Shown: in pieces, positions 43,670 through 53,997 of the stretch
Position numbering within the stretch: position 1 is the first letter of the stretch
Layout: each line of letters starts with the position of its first letter
Assembly (NCBI GenBank): GCA_016219425.1
Contig: JACRNB010000002.1
Coordinates: 189,055 to 253,054, forward strand
DNA from: Betaproteobacteria bacterium
GTDB lineage: Bacteria > Pseudomonadota > Gammaproteobacteria > Burkholderiales > Thiobacillaceae
Length of the DNA stretch: 64,000 bases
Reading direction: 5' to 3'
Translations under genes and position numbers: made by a program
Notes under the pieces: generated by a model
What the model was told of the DNA's origin: nothing
Databases searched by the model: none
The model's input: only the letters and a program-made list of their open reading frames with translations

Positions 43670-46393
43670 ATGAAACGCGATGCACTACCGGGCACAGCCC
43701 TGTATTCCGGCAGCCTTGCCTATCTGGCGGCGCTGGAAGAGCAACATCCCGAACTGATCCCTGCACCGCCGCCGGTGCGCTTCGCCAAAAAGGAGGCGGT
43801 GGAGGTCTCCGACCTGCCCCTGCTGAAGTGCGAGGCGAGTCAGGTGGGGGTGCTGCAACTCATCAACGCCCATCGCTTCCACGGCTTCCGCGCCGCTGAC
43901 CTGGACCCGCTCAAGCGCCAGACCCATACCCATGTGGTCGAACTGGACCCCAGCAACCACGGCCTGACGCCGGCGGAACTGGATCAAGAGTTTGAATGCG
44001 GCTCCCTGGCCGGGCCGCCCCGCGACACCCTGCGCAACATCATCCAGCGCGCGCGCACCGCCTACTGCGGCACGTTGTCGGCGGAATACATGTACCTGAC
44101 CAACACCCAGCGCAAACGCTGGCTCCAGCGCCGTCTGGAGGGAGGGGAGGGGGCGCCGGCGTTCGACCGCGATCTGCAACGCTGGCTGCTGGGACAACTG
44201 ACCGCCGCCGAAACCCTGGAACGCACCCTGCACACCCGCTATGTGGGGCAGAAGCGCTTTTCCCTGGAAGGCGGCGAATCCCTCATCCCCCTGCTCAACG
44301 ACCTGATCGCCGAATCGGCCAGGGCGGGGGTGCAGGAGATTGGCCTGGGCATGGCTCACCGGGGGCGTCTCAACGTGCTGCACAACGTGCTGGGGCGCTC
44401 TGCCGTGGAGCTGTTCGAACATGCCCATCACGATGAGGCGGAGGAGGGCAAGGGCAGCGGTGATGTGAAATATCACCAGGGTTTTGCCGCCCAACTGGCC
44501 ACTCCGGGCGGTCCCATCCGCGTGGTGCTGGCGTTCAACCCCTCGCACCTGGAGATCGTCAACCCGGTGGTGGAAGGCTGGGTGCGTGCGCAGCAGCAAC
44601 GTCGCGGCGACATGGACGGCAGTCTGGTCATGCCCATCCTGATCCACGGCGATGCCGCCCTGGCGGGGCAGGGCGTGGTGATGGAAACCCTGAACATGGC
44701 CCACACCCGCGGCTTCAGCAGTGGCGGCACCATCCACATCGTCATCAACAACCAGATCGGTTTCACCACCTCGGACCCGCGCGATACCCGTTCCAGTCTG
44801 TACAGCACGGACGTGATGAAGATGGTGGAGGCGCCGGTGCTGCATGTGAACGGCGACGACCCGGAGGCGGTGATTCGCGCTGCGCGCATCGCCATCGCCT
44901 ACCGCATGGCCTGGAAGCGCGACATCACCATCGACCTGATCTGTTATCGCCGCCTCGGCCATAACGAGCAGGACGAGCCGATGGCGACGCAGCCGCTGAT
45001 GTATCGCCGCATCAACGCCCTGCCCAGCACGCGCGCCCTGTATGCCGAGCGGTTGACCCAGGCCGGCGTGATCGGCGCCCAGGAGGGGGAGGGCATGGTG
45101 GACGCCTATCGCGCCTCCCTGGATGCGCCGGCGGATCATCCCGCGCGCACAAAGAACGAGTTTGCCGCCAGTTGGACGCCCTACAAGGGCCAGGATTGGC
45201 GCACCCCGGCGCGCACCGCGATCCCGGAAAATCGGCTCCAGGCCCTGTCACGGCGGCTGGTGGACGTTCCCGCCGGCTTCACCCTGCATCCGCGTGTGCG
45301 CAAGATCGTGGACGACCGCGCGCGCATGGGGGAGGGCGCACAGGCCCTGGACTGGGGCATGGCGGAGTGTCTGGCCTACGCCAGCCTGCTCAGCGATGGC
45401 GTACCCGTGCGGCTGTCGGGCCAGGATGCGGGGCGCGGCACCTTCTTCCATCGCCATGCAGTGCTGCACGACCAGAACCGGGAACGATGGGATTCCGGCA
45501 GCTACATCCCCTTGCAGCATCTGATTCCGGGGCAGGCCAATTTTCTGGTGATTGATTCCCTGCTTTCGGAAGAGGCGGTGTTGGGTTTTGAGTACGGTTA
45601 CGCCGGCGCCGCGCCCGACCAATTGGTGATCTGGGAGGCCCAATTCGGAGATTTCGCGAATGGCGCCCAGGTTCTTATCGACCAGTTCATTGCCGCAGCA
45701 GAAACCAAATGGGGATTGCTCAACGGTCTGGTCATGCTGTTGCCGCACGGGTATGAGGGGCAGGGACCGGAACACTCCTCGGGCCGGATCGAGCGCTATC
45801 TGCAACTGGCCGCCGAAAACAATATTCAGGTGACCCAGCCCACGACGCCATCGCAAATCTTCCATTTATTGCGTCGCCAGATTGTCCGTCCTTATCGCAA
45901 GCCATTGATTGTATTTACCCCCAAGAGCCTGCTGCGGCATCCGGAGGCCATTTCGGACAGAAGCGAACTGACGGCGGGGGAATTTCATGTGGTGCTGGAT
46001 GATCCACGGGAACTGAATGCCAATCCGGTAACGCGCCTGGTTTTCTGTAGCGGTCGGATTTATTACGACCTGGCCGCGGCCTGCCGCGCGGGTGATCTGA
46101 CGCGGATAGCGTTGATTCGGGTGGAACAGATCTATCCGTTTCCCGACCAGGAAATCAGCGCGCTGCTCAAGAAATATCCCCATGTGCAGGAAATCGTGTG
46201 GGCTCAGGACGAGCCGATGAATCAGGGGGTATGGCGCTTCATCGCGTACCAACTGCGTCAGTTGTCGGGATTCTGGCTGATCTACGCCGGGCGACCGGAA
46301 TCCGCCTCGCCGGCGACCGGCATCGCCAGCCTGCACAAAAAGCAGTTGGCAGAAATATTGGCGACGGCGCTGGAAAACGCGCCAGAAAAATAA
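43670..46393 (+). CDS. sucA: 2-oxoglutarate dehydrogenase E1 component
   Basis: A 907-residue thiamine-diphosphate enzyme decarboxylating 2-oxoglutarate. Family blocks are GCGTLSAEYMYLTN-like (YCGTLSAEYMYL), GGESLIPLLNDLI, GLGMAHRGRLNVLHNVLG, SGDVKYHQGF, HLEIVNPVVEG, GDAALAGQGVVMETLNMA, NNQIGFTTS, and near the end QDEPMNQGVWRFI. GGAGGAG precedes the ATG at 43670; the long upstream frame inside gltA is a shadow. Unusually, sucB and lpd do not follow: a strong terminator comes straight after the stop, so E2 and E3 must lie elsewhere. Confidence 0.96.
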   Translation: MKRDALPGTALYSGSLAYLAALEEQHPELIPAPPPVRFAKKEAVEVSDLPLLKCEASQVGVLQLINAHRFHGFRAADLDPLKRQTHTHVVELDPSNHGLTPAELDQEFECGSLAGPPRDTLRNIIQRARTAYCGTLSAEYMYLTNTQRKRWLQRRLEGGEGAPAFDRDLQRWLLGQLTAAETLERTLHTRYVGQKRFSLEGGESLIPLLNDLIAESARAGVQEIGLGMAHRGRLNVLHNVLGRSAVELFEHAHHDEAEEGKGSGDVKYHQGFAAQLATPGGPIRVVLAFNPSHLEIVNPVVEGWVRAQQQRRGDMDGSLVMPILIHGDAALAGQGVVMETLNMAHTRGFSSGGTIHIVINNQIGFTTSDPRDTRSSLYSTDVMKMVEAPVLHVNGDDPEAVIRAARIAIAYRMAWKRDITIDLICYRRLGHNEQDEPMATQPLMYRRINALPSTRALYAERLTQAGVIGAQEGEGMVDAYRASLDAPADHPARTKNEFAASWTPYKGQDWRTPARTAIPENRLQALSRRLVDVPAGFTLHPRVRKIVDDRARMGEGAQALDWGMAECLAYASLLSDGVPVRLSGQDAGRGTFFHRHAVLHDQNRERWDSGSYIPLQHLIPGQANFLVIDSLLSEEAVLGFEYGYAGAAPDQLVIWEAQFGDFANGAQVLIDQFIAAAETKWGLLNGLVMLLPHGYEGQGPEHSSGRIERYLQLAAENNIQVTQPTTPSQIFHLLRRQIVRPYRKPLIVFTPKSLLRHPEAISDRSELTAGEFHVVLDDPRELNANPVTRLVFCSGRIYYDLAAACRAGDLTRIALIRVEQIYPFPDQEISALLKKYPHVQEIVWAQDEPMNQGVWRFIAYQLRQLSGFWLIYAGRPESASPATGIASLHKKQLAEILATALENAPEK

Positions 46394-46419
46394 AAACGGC
46401 CCCGAGAGGGGCCGTTTTT
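46392..46419. terminator. Bidirectional rho-independent terminator
   Basis: aaaaacggcccc-gaga-ggggccgttttt forms a perfect 12-bp stem with A- and T-runs at both ends. It sits immediately after the sucA stop and 16 bases from the end of the convergent hns-like gene, so it probably serves both. Confidence 0.93.
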
Positions 46420-46435
46420 ACGAAAGAGAGACCGC

Positions 46436-46726
46436 TCAGGCGCGGAAATCTTCCAGGCTCTTGCCTTGCTGCTCCAGTTCCACAGCCCAGGCGGGACGGC
46501 GACCGCGTCCGGTCCAGGTCTTGCCGCTCACGGGGTCACGGTACTTGGCAGCGACGCTGCCGCGCTTGGCTTTGCCCTTGCCGCCGAGGTCATCGACAGT
46601 GATGCCGAACTTGGCCATGATGGCGCGAATCTCGCCAATGGCGCCGGCGATTTCCTGCTTGCGCGCATCTTCCGCCTGAATTTCGAGGGATTTGATCTGG
46701 GACAGCAGTTCTTCATAACTAGCCAT
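46436..46726 (-). CDS. H-NS family nucleoid protein
   Basis: A 96-residue DNA-binding protein. An N-terminal coiled-coil oligomerisation part (MASYEELLSQIKSLEIQAEDARKQE) is followed by a basic linker (GGKGKAKRG) and the C-terminal core KYRDPVSGKTWTGRGRRPAWAVEL, the AT-rich-DNA-binding motif of betaproteobacterial H-NS relatives. It would silence AT-rich acquired DNA such as the restriction-modification island in this window (inference). Divergent from tadA by 108 bases. Confidence 0.92.
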   Translation of the reverse strand: MASYEELLSQIKSLEIQAEDARKQEIAGAIGEIRAIMAKFGITVDDLGGKGKAKRGSVAAKYRDPVSGKTWTGRGRRPAWAVELEQQGKSLEDFRA

Positions 46727-46813
46727 GTTTTTCTCCGCTTCGGTAATGCCGGTACACCCGGCGCGGACGCATCATAATGGAAGCCAAACCAATGAATCAA
46801 TTATTTCTTTTGA

Positions 46814-47758
<945 letters not shown>

Positions 47759-47775
<17 letters not shown>

Positions 47776-48298
47776 GCAGGACCACCACCGCGCCGCCGCC
47801 GCCATCCACGGGGCGCGCCTGCACAAAGGCCAGCACCTCATCCCGGCGCATCAGCCAGTGCCGCACATGATGTTTAAGCACCGGCTCCCGGTTGGGTGAG
47901 CGCAACCCCTTGCCGTGGATGATGCGGATGCAGCGGATGGCGCGATGGCGGCACTCCAGCAGAAAGGCCGCCAGTTCCAGGCGCGCTTCCTCGCGGCGCA
48001 GGCCATGCAGATCAAGTTCCGCCTGTGTGACCCACTCGCCCCGGCGCAGACGCCGCAACACCTGGCGGTTGATGCCCGGACGGACGTAACTCAATTCCTC
48101 TCCGGTCTCGGTTTCGGGATCGAAGGGCAGGGGATCGCTCAGACTGTCCAGAAGGGCCTGGTGTTCGTCGTGCAGAAAGGAGAGGGGGTGCGGCGGCGGT
48201 GCGGCCAGCTCGGGGTGCAGATAACGGCCATGCGGGGTGAGGGGAACGGCGTCCGCCACCGCGGATTGGAACAGGGCCGCCTCCTCCCCCGGCGTCAT
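47759..48298 (-). CDS. Smr/MutS2-type domain protein
   Basis: A 179-residue protein with a C-terminal Smr domain: LDLHGLRREEARLELAAFL, then IRIIHGKGLRS and VLKHHVRHWLMRRDEVLAF, ending in GGGGAVVVLLK. Smr domains nick or cleave nucleic acids; small stand-alone forms in proteobacteria include SmrA/SmrB, the latter cleaving mRNA at collided ribosomes. The N-terminal half is Pro-rich and without a recognised domain. It starts 4 bases after the trxB stop, so the two form an operon. Confidence 0.88.
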
Positions 48299-48302
48299 GG
48301 CT

Positions 48303-49443
<1,141 letters not shown>

Positions 49444-49503
49444 AAGCCACCCCCCGCACTTGTCCGGAATCAAGTTCCATCGTCTCGGTTTATAGTGCGC
49501 GGC

Positions 49504-51798
49504 ATGTTCGGAAAGCCTAATCGACGCAGAGCCGTCGCCAAACCAGAATCCTCCAGGCCGTTGGCTCCCCGTGTTGCCGCCTTGTTGCGGGAGGCATGGT
49601 GGATGACGTCGATGGCGGCGGCATTGTTTCTTGGCATGATCCTTCTGACCTACAGCCCCGAAGACCCCGGCTGGTCCCGTACGGGCATGAACGAAGAACT
49701 CTCCAATGCAGGCGGCTCGTTCGGCGCTTGGCTGTCTGACTTGCTGCTTTATCTATTTGGAATTTCCGCCTGGGCCTGGGTGATGCTTGGGCTTTACCTG
49801 GTCTGGTGGGGATACCGGCACATTGGCCAGTCTGACCAGGAACATCGCCATGGCCTGGGCATCACCCTGGCGGGTTTCTTCGCATTTCTGCTCGCCAGCA
49901 GCGCCCTGGAGGCCATGCGTTTCCACAGTCATGGTGCAAAGCTGCCTCACACCACCGGCGGCGTGGTGGGCGACGGACTGGCCCGCGTCCTGCAAAGCGG
50001 ACTGGGGTTTGATGGCGGCACCCTCGTATTGCTGCTGGCCTGGGGCGTCGGACTTTCCCTGTTCACCGGGCTGTCCTGGGTACGCACCTCGGAGCGGGCG
50101 GGCGCGGGACTGGAATTCCTCACCCTCTGGCTATTGGGCAAATGGCAGACCTCGCGCGACCGCCGCGCCGGCGCAGAGGCGCGCATCGAACGCGAGGAGA
50201 TCGTGCTGGAGGAACGCCAGCGCATGGTCAAGGAAGCGCCCGTAAAGATCGAGGCGCCGGTGGTCATGCCCGAAAAATCCCGCCGGGTGGACGAGGAACG
50301 CCAGGAAGTGCTGTTCCATGACCTGCCCGAATCCAGCTATCCGCCCCTGCGTCTGCTGGACGAGGCTCCCGCCGCCACGGCCCAGGTTGATGAAGCCAGC
50401 CTGGAAGCCACCTCCCGCCTGATCGAGCGCAAGTTGCGCGAGTTCGGCGTGGAGGTGAAGGTGCTGGCGGCCTACCCCGGCCCCGTCATCACCCGCTTCG
50501 AGATCGAACCCGCCTCCGGCGTCAAGGGCAGCCAGATCACCAACCTGGCCAAGGATCTGGCCCGCGCGCTCTCCCTGGTCAGCATCCGCGTGGTGGAGAC
50601 CATCCCCGGCAAGAATTGCATGGGCCTGGAACTGCCCAACGCCCAGCGCCAGGTGGTGCGGCTGTCCGAGATCCTCTCCACCAAGCTCTACAACGACAGC
50701 CATTCCGTCATGACCCTGGCCATGGGCAAGGACATCAGCGGCAATCCCATCATTGCCGATCTGGCCAAGATGCCCCATGTGTTGGTGGCGGGCGCTACCG
50801 GCTCGGGCAAGTCGGTAGCCATCAACGCCATGATCCTGTCCTTGATCTACAAGGCCTCGCCGGACGAGGTGCGACTGATCATGGTGGACCCGAAGATGCT
50901 GGAACTCTCGTCCTACGAGGGCATCCCCCACCTCATGGCTCCGGTGGTCACCGACATGAAGCTGGCCGCCACGGCGCTCAACTGGTGCGTGGGCGAGATG
51001 GAAAAACGCTACCGCCTGATGTCCGCCGTCGGGGTGCGCAACCTGGCCGGCTTCAACCAAAAGGTGAAGGACGCGGAAAAGGCGGGCGAGCCCTTGGGCA
51101 ACCCCTTCTCCCTCACCCCGGAAAACCCGGAACGGCTCACCACCCTGCCCCACATCGTCGTCCTCATCGACGAGCTGGCGGACCTGATGATGGTGACCGG
51201 CAAGAAGGTGGAAGAACTCATTGCCCGCCTGGCGCAGAAGGCCCGCGCCGCCGGCATCCATCTGGTGCTGGCCACCCAGCGCCCCTCGGTGGACGTCATC
51301 ACCGGCCTGATCAAGGCCAACATCCCCACCCGCGTCGCCTTCCAGGTCACCAGCCGCATCGACTCCCGCACCATCCTCGACCAGCAAGGGGCCGAATCCC
51401 TCCTGGGCCAGGGCGACATGCTCTATCTGCCGCCCGGCCACGGCGTACCCACCCGCATCCACGGCGCTTTTGTCTCGGATGACGAGGTGCACCGCGTCAC
51501 CGCCTGGCTCAAGGAACTGGGCCCGCCGCAGTACGACGAATCGGTACTCGCCAGCCCCGAAGAGGAAGGCGGCGAAGAGGGCGAAGACGCCAGCGCCGAG
51601 GCCGACCCTCTCTACGACGAGGCCGTGGCCTATGTGGTCAAGTCGCGCCGGGCCTCCATCTCCTCGGTCCAGCGCCAATTGCGCATTGGCTACAATCGCG
51701 CCGCCCGGCTCATCGAGGCCATGGAACACGCCGGCCTCGTCTCTCCCATGCAATCCAACGGCAACCGCGAAGTCATCGCGCCGCGTAGTGAGAACTGA
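49504..51798 (+). CDS. ftsK: DNA translocase FtsK
   Basis: A 764-residue septal DNA pump that resolves and segregates chromosomes. The N-terminal membrane domain has about four helices ([72 protein letters not shown]). The short linker is followed by the motor: Walker [12 protein letters not shown], Walker [14 protein letters not shown], and [17 protein letters not shown]. The C-terminal gamma winged helix ([28 protein letters not shown]) would read polar DNA motifs. An in-frame GTG at 49495 could be used instead. It leads an operon with lolA and rarA. Confidence 0.96.
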   Translation: MFGKPNRRRAVAKPESSRPLAPRVAALLREAWWMTSMAAALFLGMILLTYSPEDPGWSRTGMNEELSNAGGSFGAWLSDLLLYLFGISAWAWVMLGLYLVWWGYRHIGQSDQEHRHGLGITLAGFFAFLLASSALEAMRFHSHGAKLPHTTGGVVGDGLARVLQSGLGFDGGTLVLLLAWGVGLSLFTGLSWVRTSERAGAGLEFLTLWLLGKWQTSRDRRAGAEARIEREEIVLEERQRMVKEAPVKIEAPVVMPEKSRRVDEERQEVLFHDLPESSYPPLRLLDEAPAATAQVDEASLEATSRLIERKLREFGVEVKVLAAYPGPVITRFEIEPASGVKGSQITNLAKDLARALSLVSIRVVETIPGKNCMGLELPNAQRQVVRLSEILSTKLYNDSHSVMTLAMGKDISGNPIIADLAKMPHVLVAGATGSGKSVAINAMILSLIYKASPDEVRLIMVDPKMLELSSYEGIPHLMAPVVTDMKLAATALNWCVGEMEKRYRLMSAVGVRNLAGFNQKVKDAEKAGEPLGNPFSLTPENPERLTTLPHIVVLIDELADLMMVTGKKVEELIARLAQKARAAGIHLVLATQRPSVDVITGLIKANIPTRVAFQVTSRIDSRTILDQQGAESLLGQGDMLYLPPGHGVPTRIHGAFVSDDEVHRVTAWLKELGPPQYDESVLASPEEEGGEEGEDASAEADPLYDEAVAYVVKSRRASISSVQRQLRIGYNRAARLIEAMEHAGLVSPMQSNGNREVIAPRSEN

Positions 51799-51799
51799 T

Positions 51800-52417
51800 G
51801 TGAAATCCCCCCTGTTGATCGGCCTGTTGTTGGCCGCCCTCGCCTCCCCTGCCCTGGCCGACGCCCAGAAACGCCTGGAAAGCTTCGTCAGCCACACCAA
51901 GACCCTCAAGGCCCGCTTTCACCAGACCGTCACCGACCGCAACAAGCGCAAGACCCAGGAATCCTCCGGCACCCTGTTCTTCCAGCGTCCCGGCAAGTTC
52001 CGCTGGGTGTACGAAAAACCGTACTCCCAAGTGTTGGTCGGAGACGGCAAGAAGCTCTGGATCCACGACGAAGACCTGGACCAGGTCACCGTGCGCAAGC
52101 TGGATCAGGCCATCGGCGAAAGCCCCGCCGCCCTGCTGGCGGGCGACAACGACATCGACAAGCGCTTCCACCTCAAGGACATCCCGGACAAGGACGGCCT
52201 GGAATGGATCGAAGCCACCCCCAAGGGCAAGGAAGGCAGCTTCGAGCGCGTGCGTCTGGGCTTCAAGGGCGACGACCTGCACGCCATGGAACTGGTAGAC
52301 AACTTCGGCCAGACCACGGTGCTGCGGTTCTCCGGCTTTGAGCGCAACCCCTCCCTGGGCGCCAGCCTGTTCCGATTCACCCCCCCCAAGGGCGCCGACA
52401 TCATTGGCGACCGCTGA
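51800..52417 (+). CDS. lolA: Outer-membrane lipoprotein carrier LolA
   Basis: A 205-residue periplasmic chaperone moving lipoproteins from LolCDE to LolB. The signal MKSPLLIGLLLAALASPALA is cleaved before DAQKRLESF. Conserved stretches are LKARFHQTV, SSGTLFFQRPGKFRWVYEKPY, GDGKKLWIHDEDLDQVTV and [28 protein letters not shown]. The start is GTG at 51800, one base after the ftsK stop; the nearby ATG runs straight into TGA. Its end overlaps the presumed rarA start. Confidence 0.94.
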   Translation: MKSPLLIGLLLAALASPALADAQKRLESFVSHTKTLKARFHQTVTDRNKRKTQESSGTLFFQRPGKFRWVYEKPYSQVLVGDGKKLWIHDEDLDQVTVRKLDQAIGESPAALLAGDNDIDKRFHLKDIPDKDGLEWIEATPKGKEGSFERVRLGFKGDDLHAMELVDNFGQTTVLRFSGFERNPSLGASLFRFTPPKGADIIGDR

Positions 52418-53756
52418 CGGTTTCATCCCCGACCTGTTCGCCCCGGCGGCCCCCGCCGCCCTGGACCCCCACGCCATCCCCTTGGCCGAACGCCTGCGTC
52501 CCGCCAGTCTCGATCAGGTCATCGGCCAGCCCCACCTGCTGGGCCCCGGCAAACCCCTGCGCCTCGCCTTCGCCTCGGGTCAGCCCCATTCCATGATCCT
52601 GTGGGGACCGCCGGGGGTGGGCAAGACCACCCTCGCCCGCCTCATGGCCGGGCATTTCCAAACCGACTTCATCCAGATCTCCGCCGTGTTGGCCGGGGTG
52701 AAGGAAATCCGCGAAGCGGTGGAACGCGCCCGCGCCAACAAACAGGCGGGCCGCCGCACCATCCTGTTCGTGGATGAAGTCCACCGCTTCAACAAGGCGC
52801 AGCAGGACGCCTTCCTGCCCCACGTCGAATCCGGCCTCGTCACCTTCATTGGCGCCACCACGGAAAACCCCTCCTTCGAGGTCGTCGGCGCCCTCCTCTC
52901 CCGCGCCCAGGTCTATGTACTGCGCTCCCTCGAACCCGCCGAGCTGGCGGACCTGCTGCAACGCGCCCTGGAGCAAGGCGGCCTGGCCCTGCAACCGGAT
53001 CAAGGCTGCCGCGACCTGCTGTTGGAATACGCCGACGGCGACGCCCGCCGCCTGCTCAACCTGATCGAACAACTCGACACCGCCGCCCGCGCCTCTGACC
53101 GCACCGAAGCGGACGCCGCCTTCGCCGCCGAAGCCCTGGCCCCCACCCGGCGGCGCTTCGACAAGGGCGGCGACACCTTCTATGACCAGATCTCCGCCCT
53201 GCACAAATCCGTGCGCGGCTCCAACCCGGACGCCTCCCTATATTGGTTTATGCGCATGCTCGACGGCGGCGCAGACCCCCTCTACCTGGCGCGCCGCCTC
53301 ATCCGCATGGCCAGCGAAGACATCGGCCTCGCCGACCCCCGCGCCCTCACCATCGCACTGGACGCCACCGCCGCCTATGAGCGCCTGGGCAGCCCGGAAG
53401 GCGAACTGGCCCTGGCCGAAGCGGTGCTCTATCTGGCCTGCGCCCCCAAGAGCAACGCCGCCTACATGGCGGTGAAGGCCGCGCAGCGCTTCATCAGCGA
53501 AAACGGCAGTTGCACCGTGCCGGTCCACCTGCGCAACGCCCCCACGCGGCTGATGAAGGAACTGGGTTTTGGCCGGGAATACCGCTACGCCCACGACGAA
53601 CCCGAAGCCTACGCCGCCGGCGAGACCTATTTCCCGGACGAAATTGCGCGCCCTCCCCGCTTCTACGCCCCCACCGAGCGAGGGCTGGAAGGCAAGATCG
53701 GGGAAAAGCTGGCGCACCTGGCGGAACTGGACCGGCGCGCAGGCAAACGTCGCTAG
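52404..53756 (+). CDS. rarA: Replication-associated recombination protein A (RarA/MgsA)
   Basis: A 450-residue AAA+ ATPase acting at stalled forks with single-stranded-binding protein. [24 protein letters not shown] opens the family core. Walker A is [14 protein letters not shown], Walker B is [22 protein letters not shown], and the sensor is [13 protein letters not shown]. The C-terminal half has [26 protein letters not shown] and the [16 protein letters not shown] tail. No ATG fits: the best start is TTG at 52404, overlapping lolA by 14 bases, which gives [12 protein letters not shown]. Confidence 0.94.
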   Translation: MATADGFIPDLFAPAAPAALDPHAIPLAERLRPASLDQVIGQPHLLGPGKPLRLAFASGQPHSMILWGPPGVGKTTLARLMAGHFQTDFIQISAVLAGVKEIREAVERARANKQAGRRTILFVDEVHRFNKAQQDAFLPHVESGLVTFIGATTENPSFEVVGALLSRAQVYVLRSLEPAELADLLQRALEQGGLALQPDQGCRDLLLEYADGDARRLLNLIEQLDTAARASDRTEADAAFAAEALAPTRRRFDKGGDTFYDQISALHKSVRGSNPDASLYWFMRMLDGGADPLYLARRLIRMASEDIGLADPRALTIALDATAAYERLGSPEGELALAEAVLYLACAPKSNAAYMAVKAAQRFISENGSCTVPVHLRNAPTRLMKELGFGREYRYAHDEPEAYAAGETYFPDEIARPPRFYAPTERGLEGKIGEKLAHLAELDRRAGKRR

Positions 53757-53807
53757 CGATAGGCGTCTCGAAAAAGCCCCTATGGGGGCCTCGAACAACC
53801 CGGATTC

Positions 53808-53838
53808 GTCATTCCCGCGAAAGCGGGAATGACGGGTT
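53808..53838 (+). terminator. Hairpin terminator after rarA
   Basis: gtcattcccgc-gaaa-gcgggaatgac followed by gggttttt. The stem belongs to the attcccgc repeat family, and outer pieces (tcgaaaaagccc and gggtttttcga) can extend the pairing. Confidence 0.65.
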
Positions 53839-53856
53839 TTTCGAGGCCCCCCCTAT

Positions 53857-53928
53857 GTAGGATGTGGTGAGCGTAGCGAACCGCATCAACCAAGAATGAT
53901 GCGGTTCGCTACGCTCACCACATCCTAC
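53857..53928. repeat. Long perfect inverted repeat between rarA and the T1SS gene
   Basis: Two 32-base arms, starting gtaggatgtggtgagcgtag and ending cgctcaccacatcctac, around an 8-base loop. Perfect pairing over 32 bp suggests a recent copy. The cores ggttcgc and tgatgcgg recur in the palindrome at 18846. Confidence 0.9.
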
Positions 53929-53970
53929 GCAGGACTCGCTACCCGCCCTGAAAGCATCCCGAATACACTC

Positions 53971-53993
53971 CACCCAACAAAAAAAGTTGGGTG
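53971..53993 (+). promoter_or_regulatory. Leader hairpin covering the ribosome site of the ABC transporter gene
   Basis: cacccaac-aaaaaaa-gttgggtg, an 8-bp stem with a seven-A loop, ends 4 bases before the ATG at 53998. The only Shine-Dalgarno-like sequence (ggtga) lies partly in the 3-prime arm, so folding would restrict translation (inference). Confidence 0.55.
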
Positions 53994-53997
53994 AGAC

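Noticed and set aside
53761-53850. Nested inverted repeats after rarA as a mobile element end
   Set aside because: The tcgaaaaagccc/gggtttttcga pieces flank only a terminator-like hairpin; no transposase gene or target duplication is visible.
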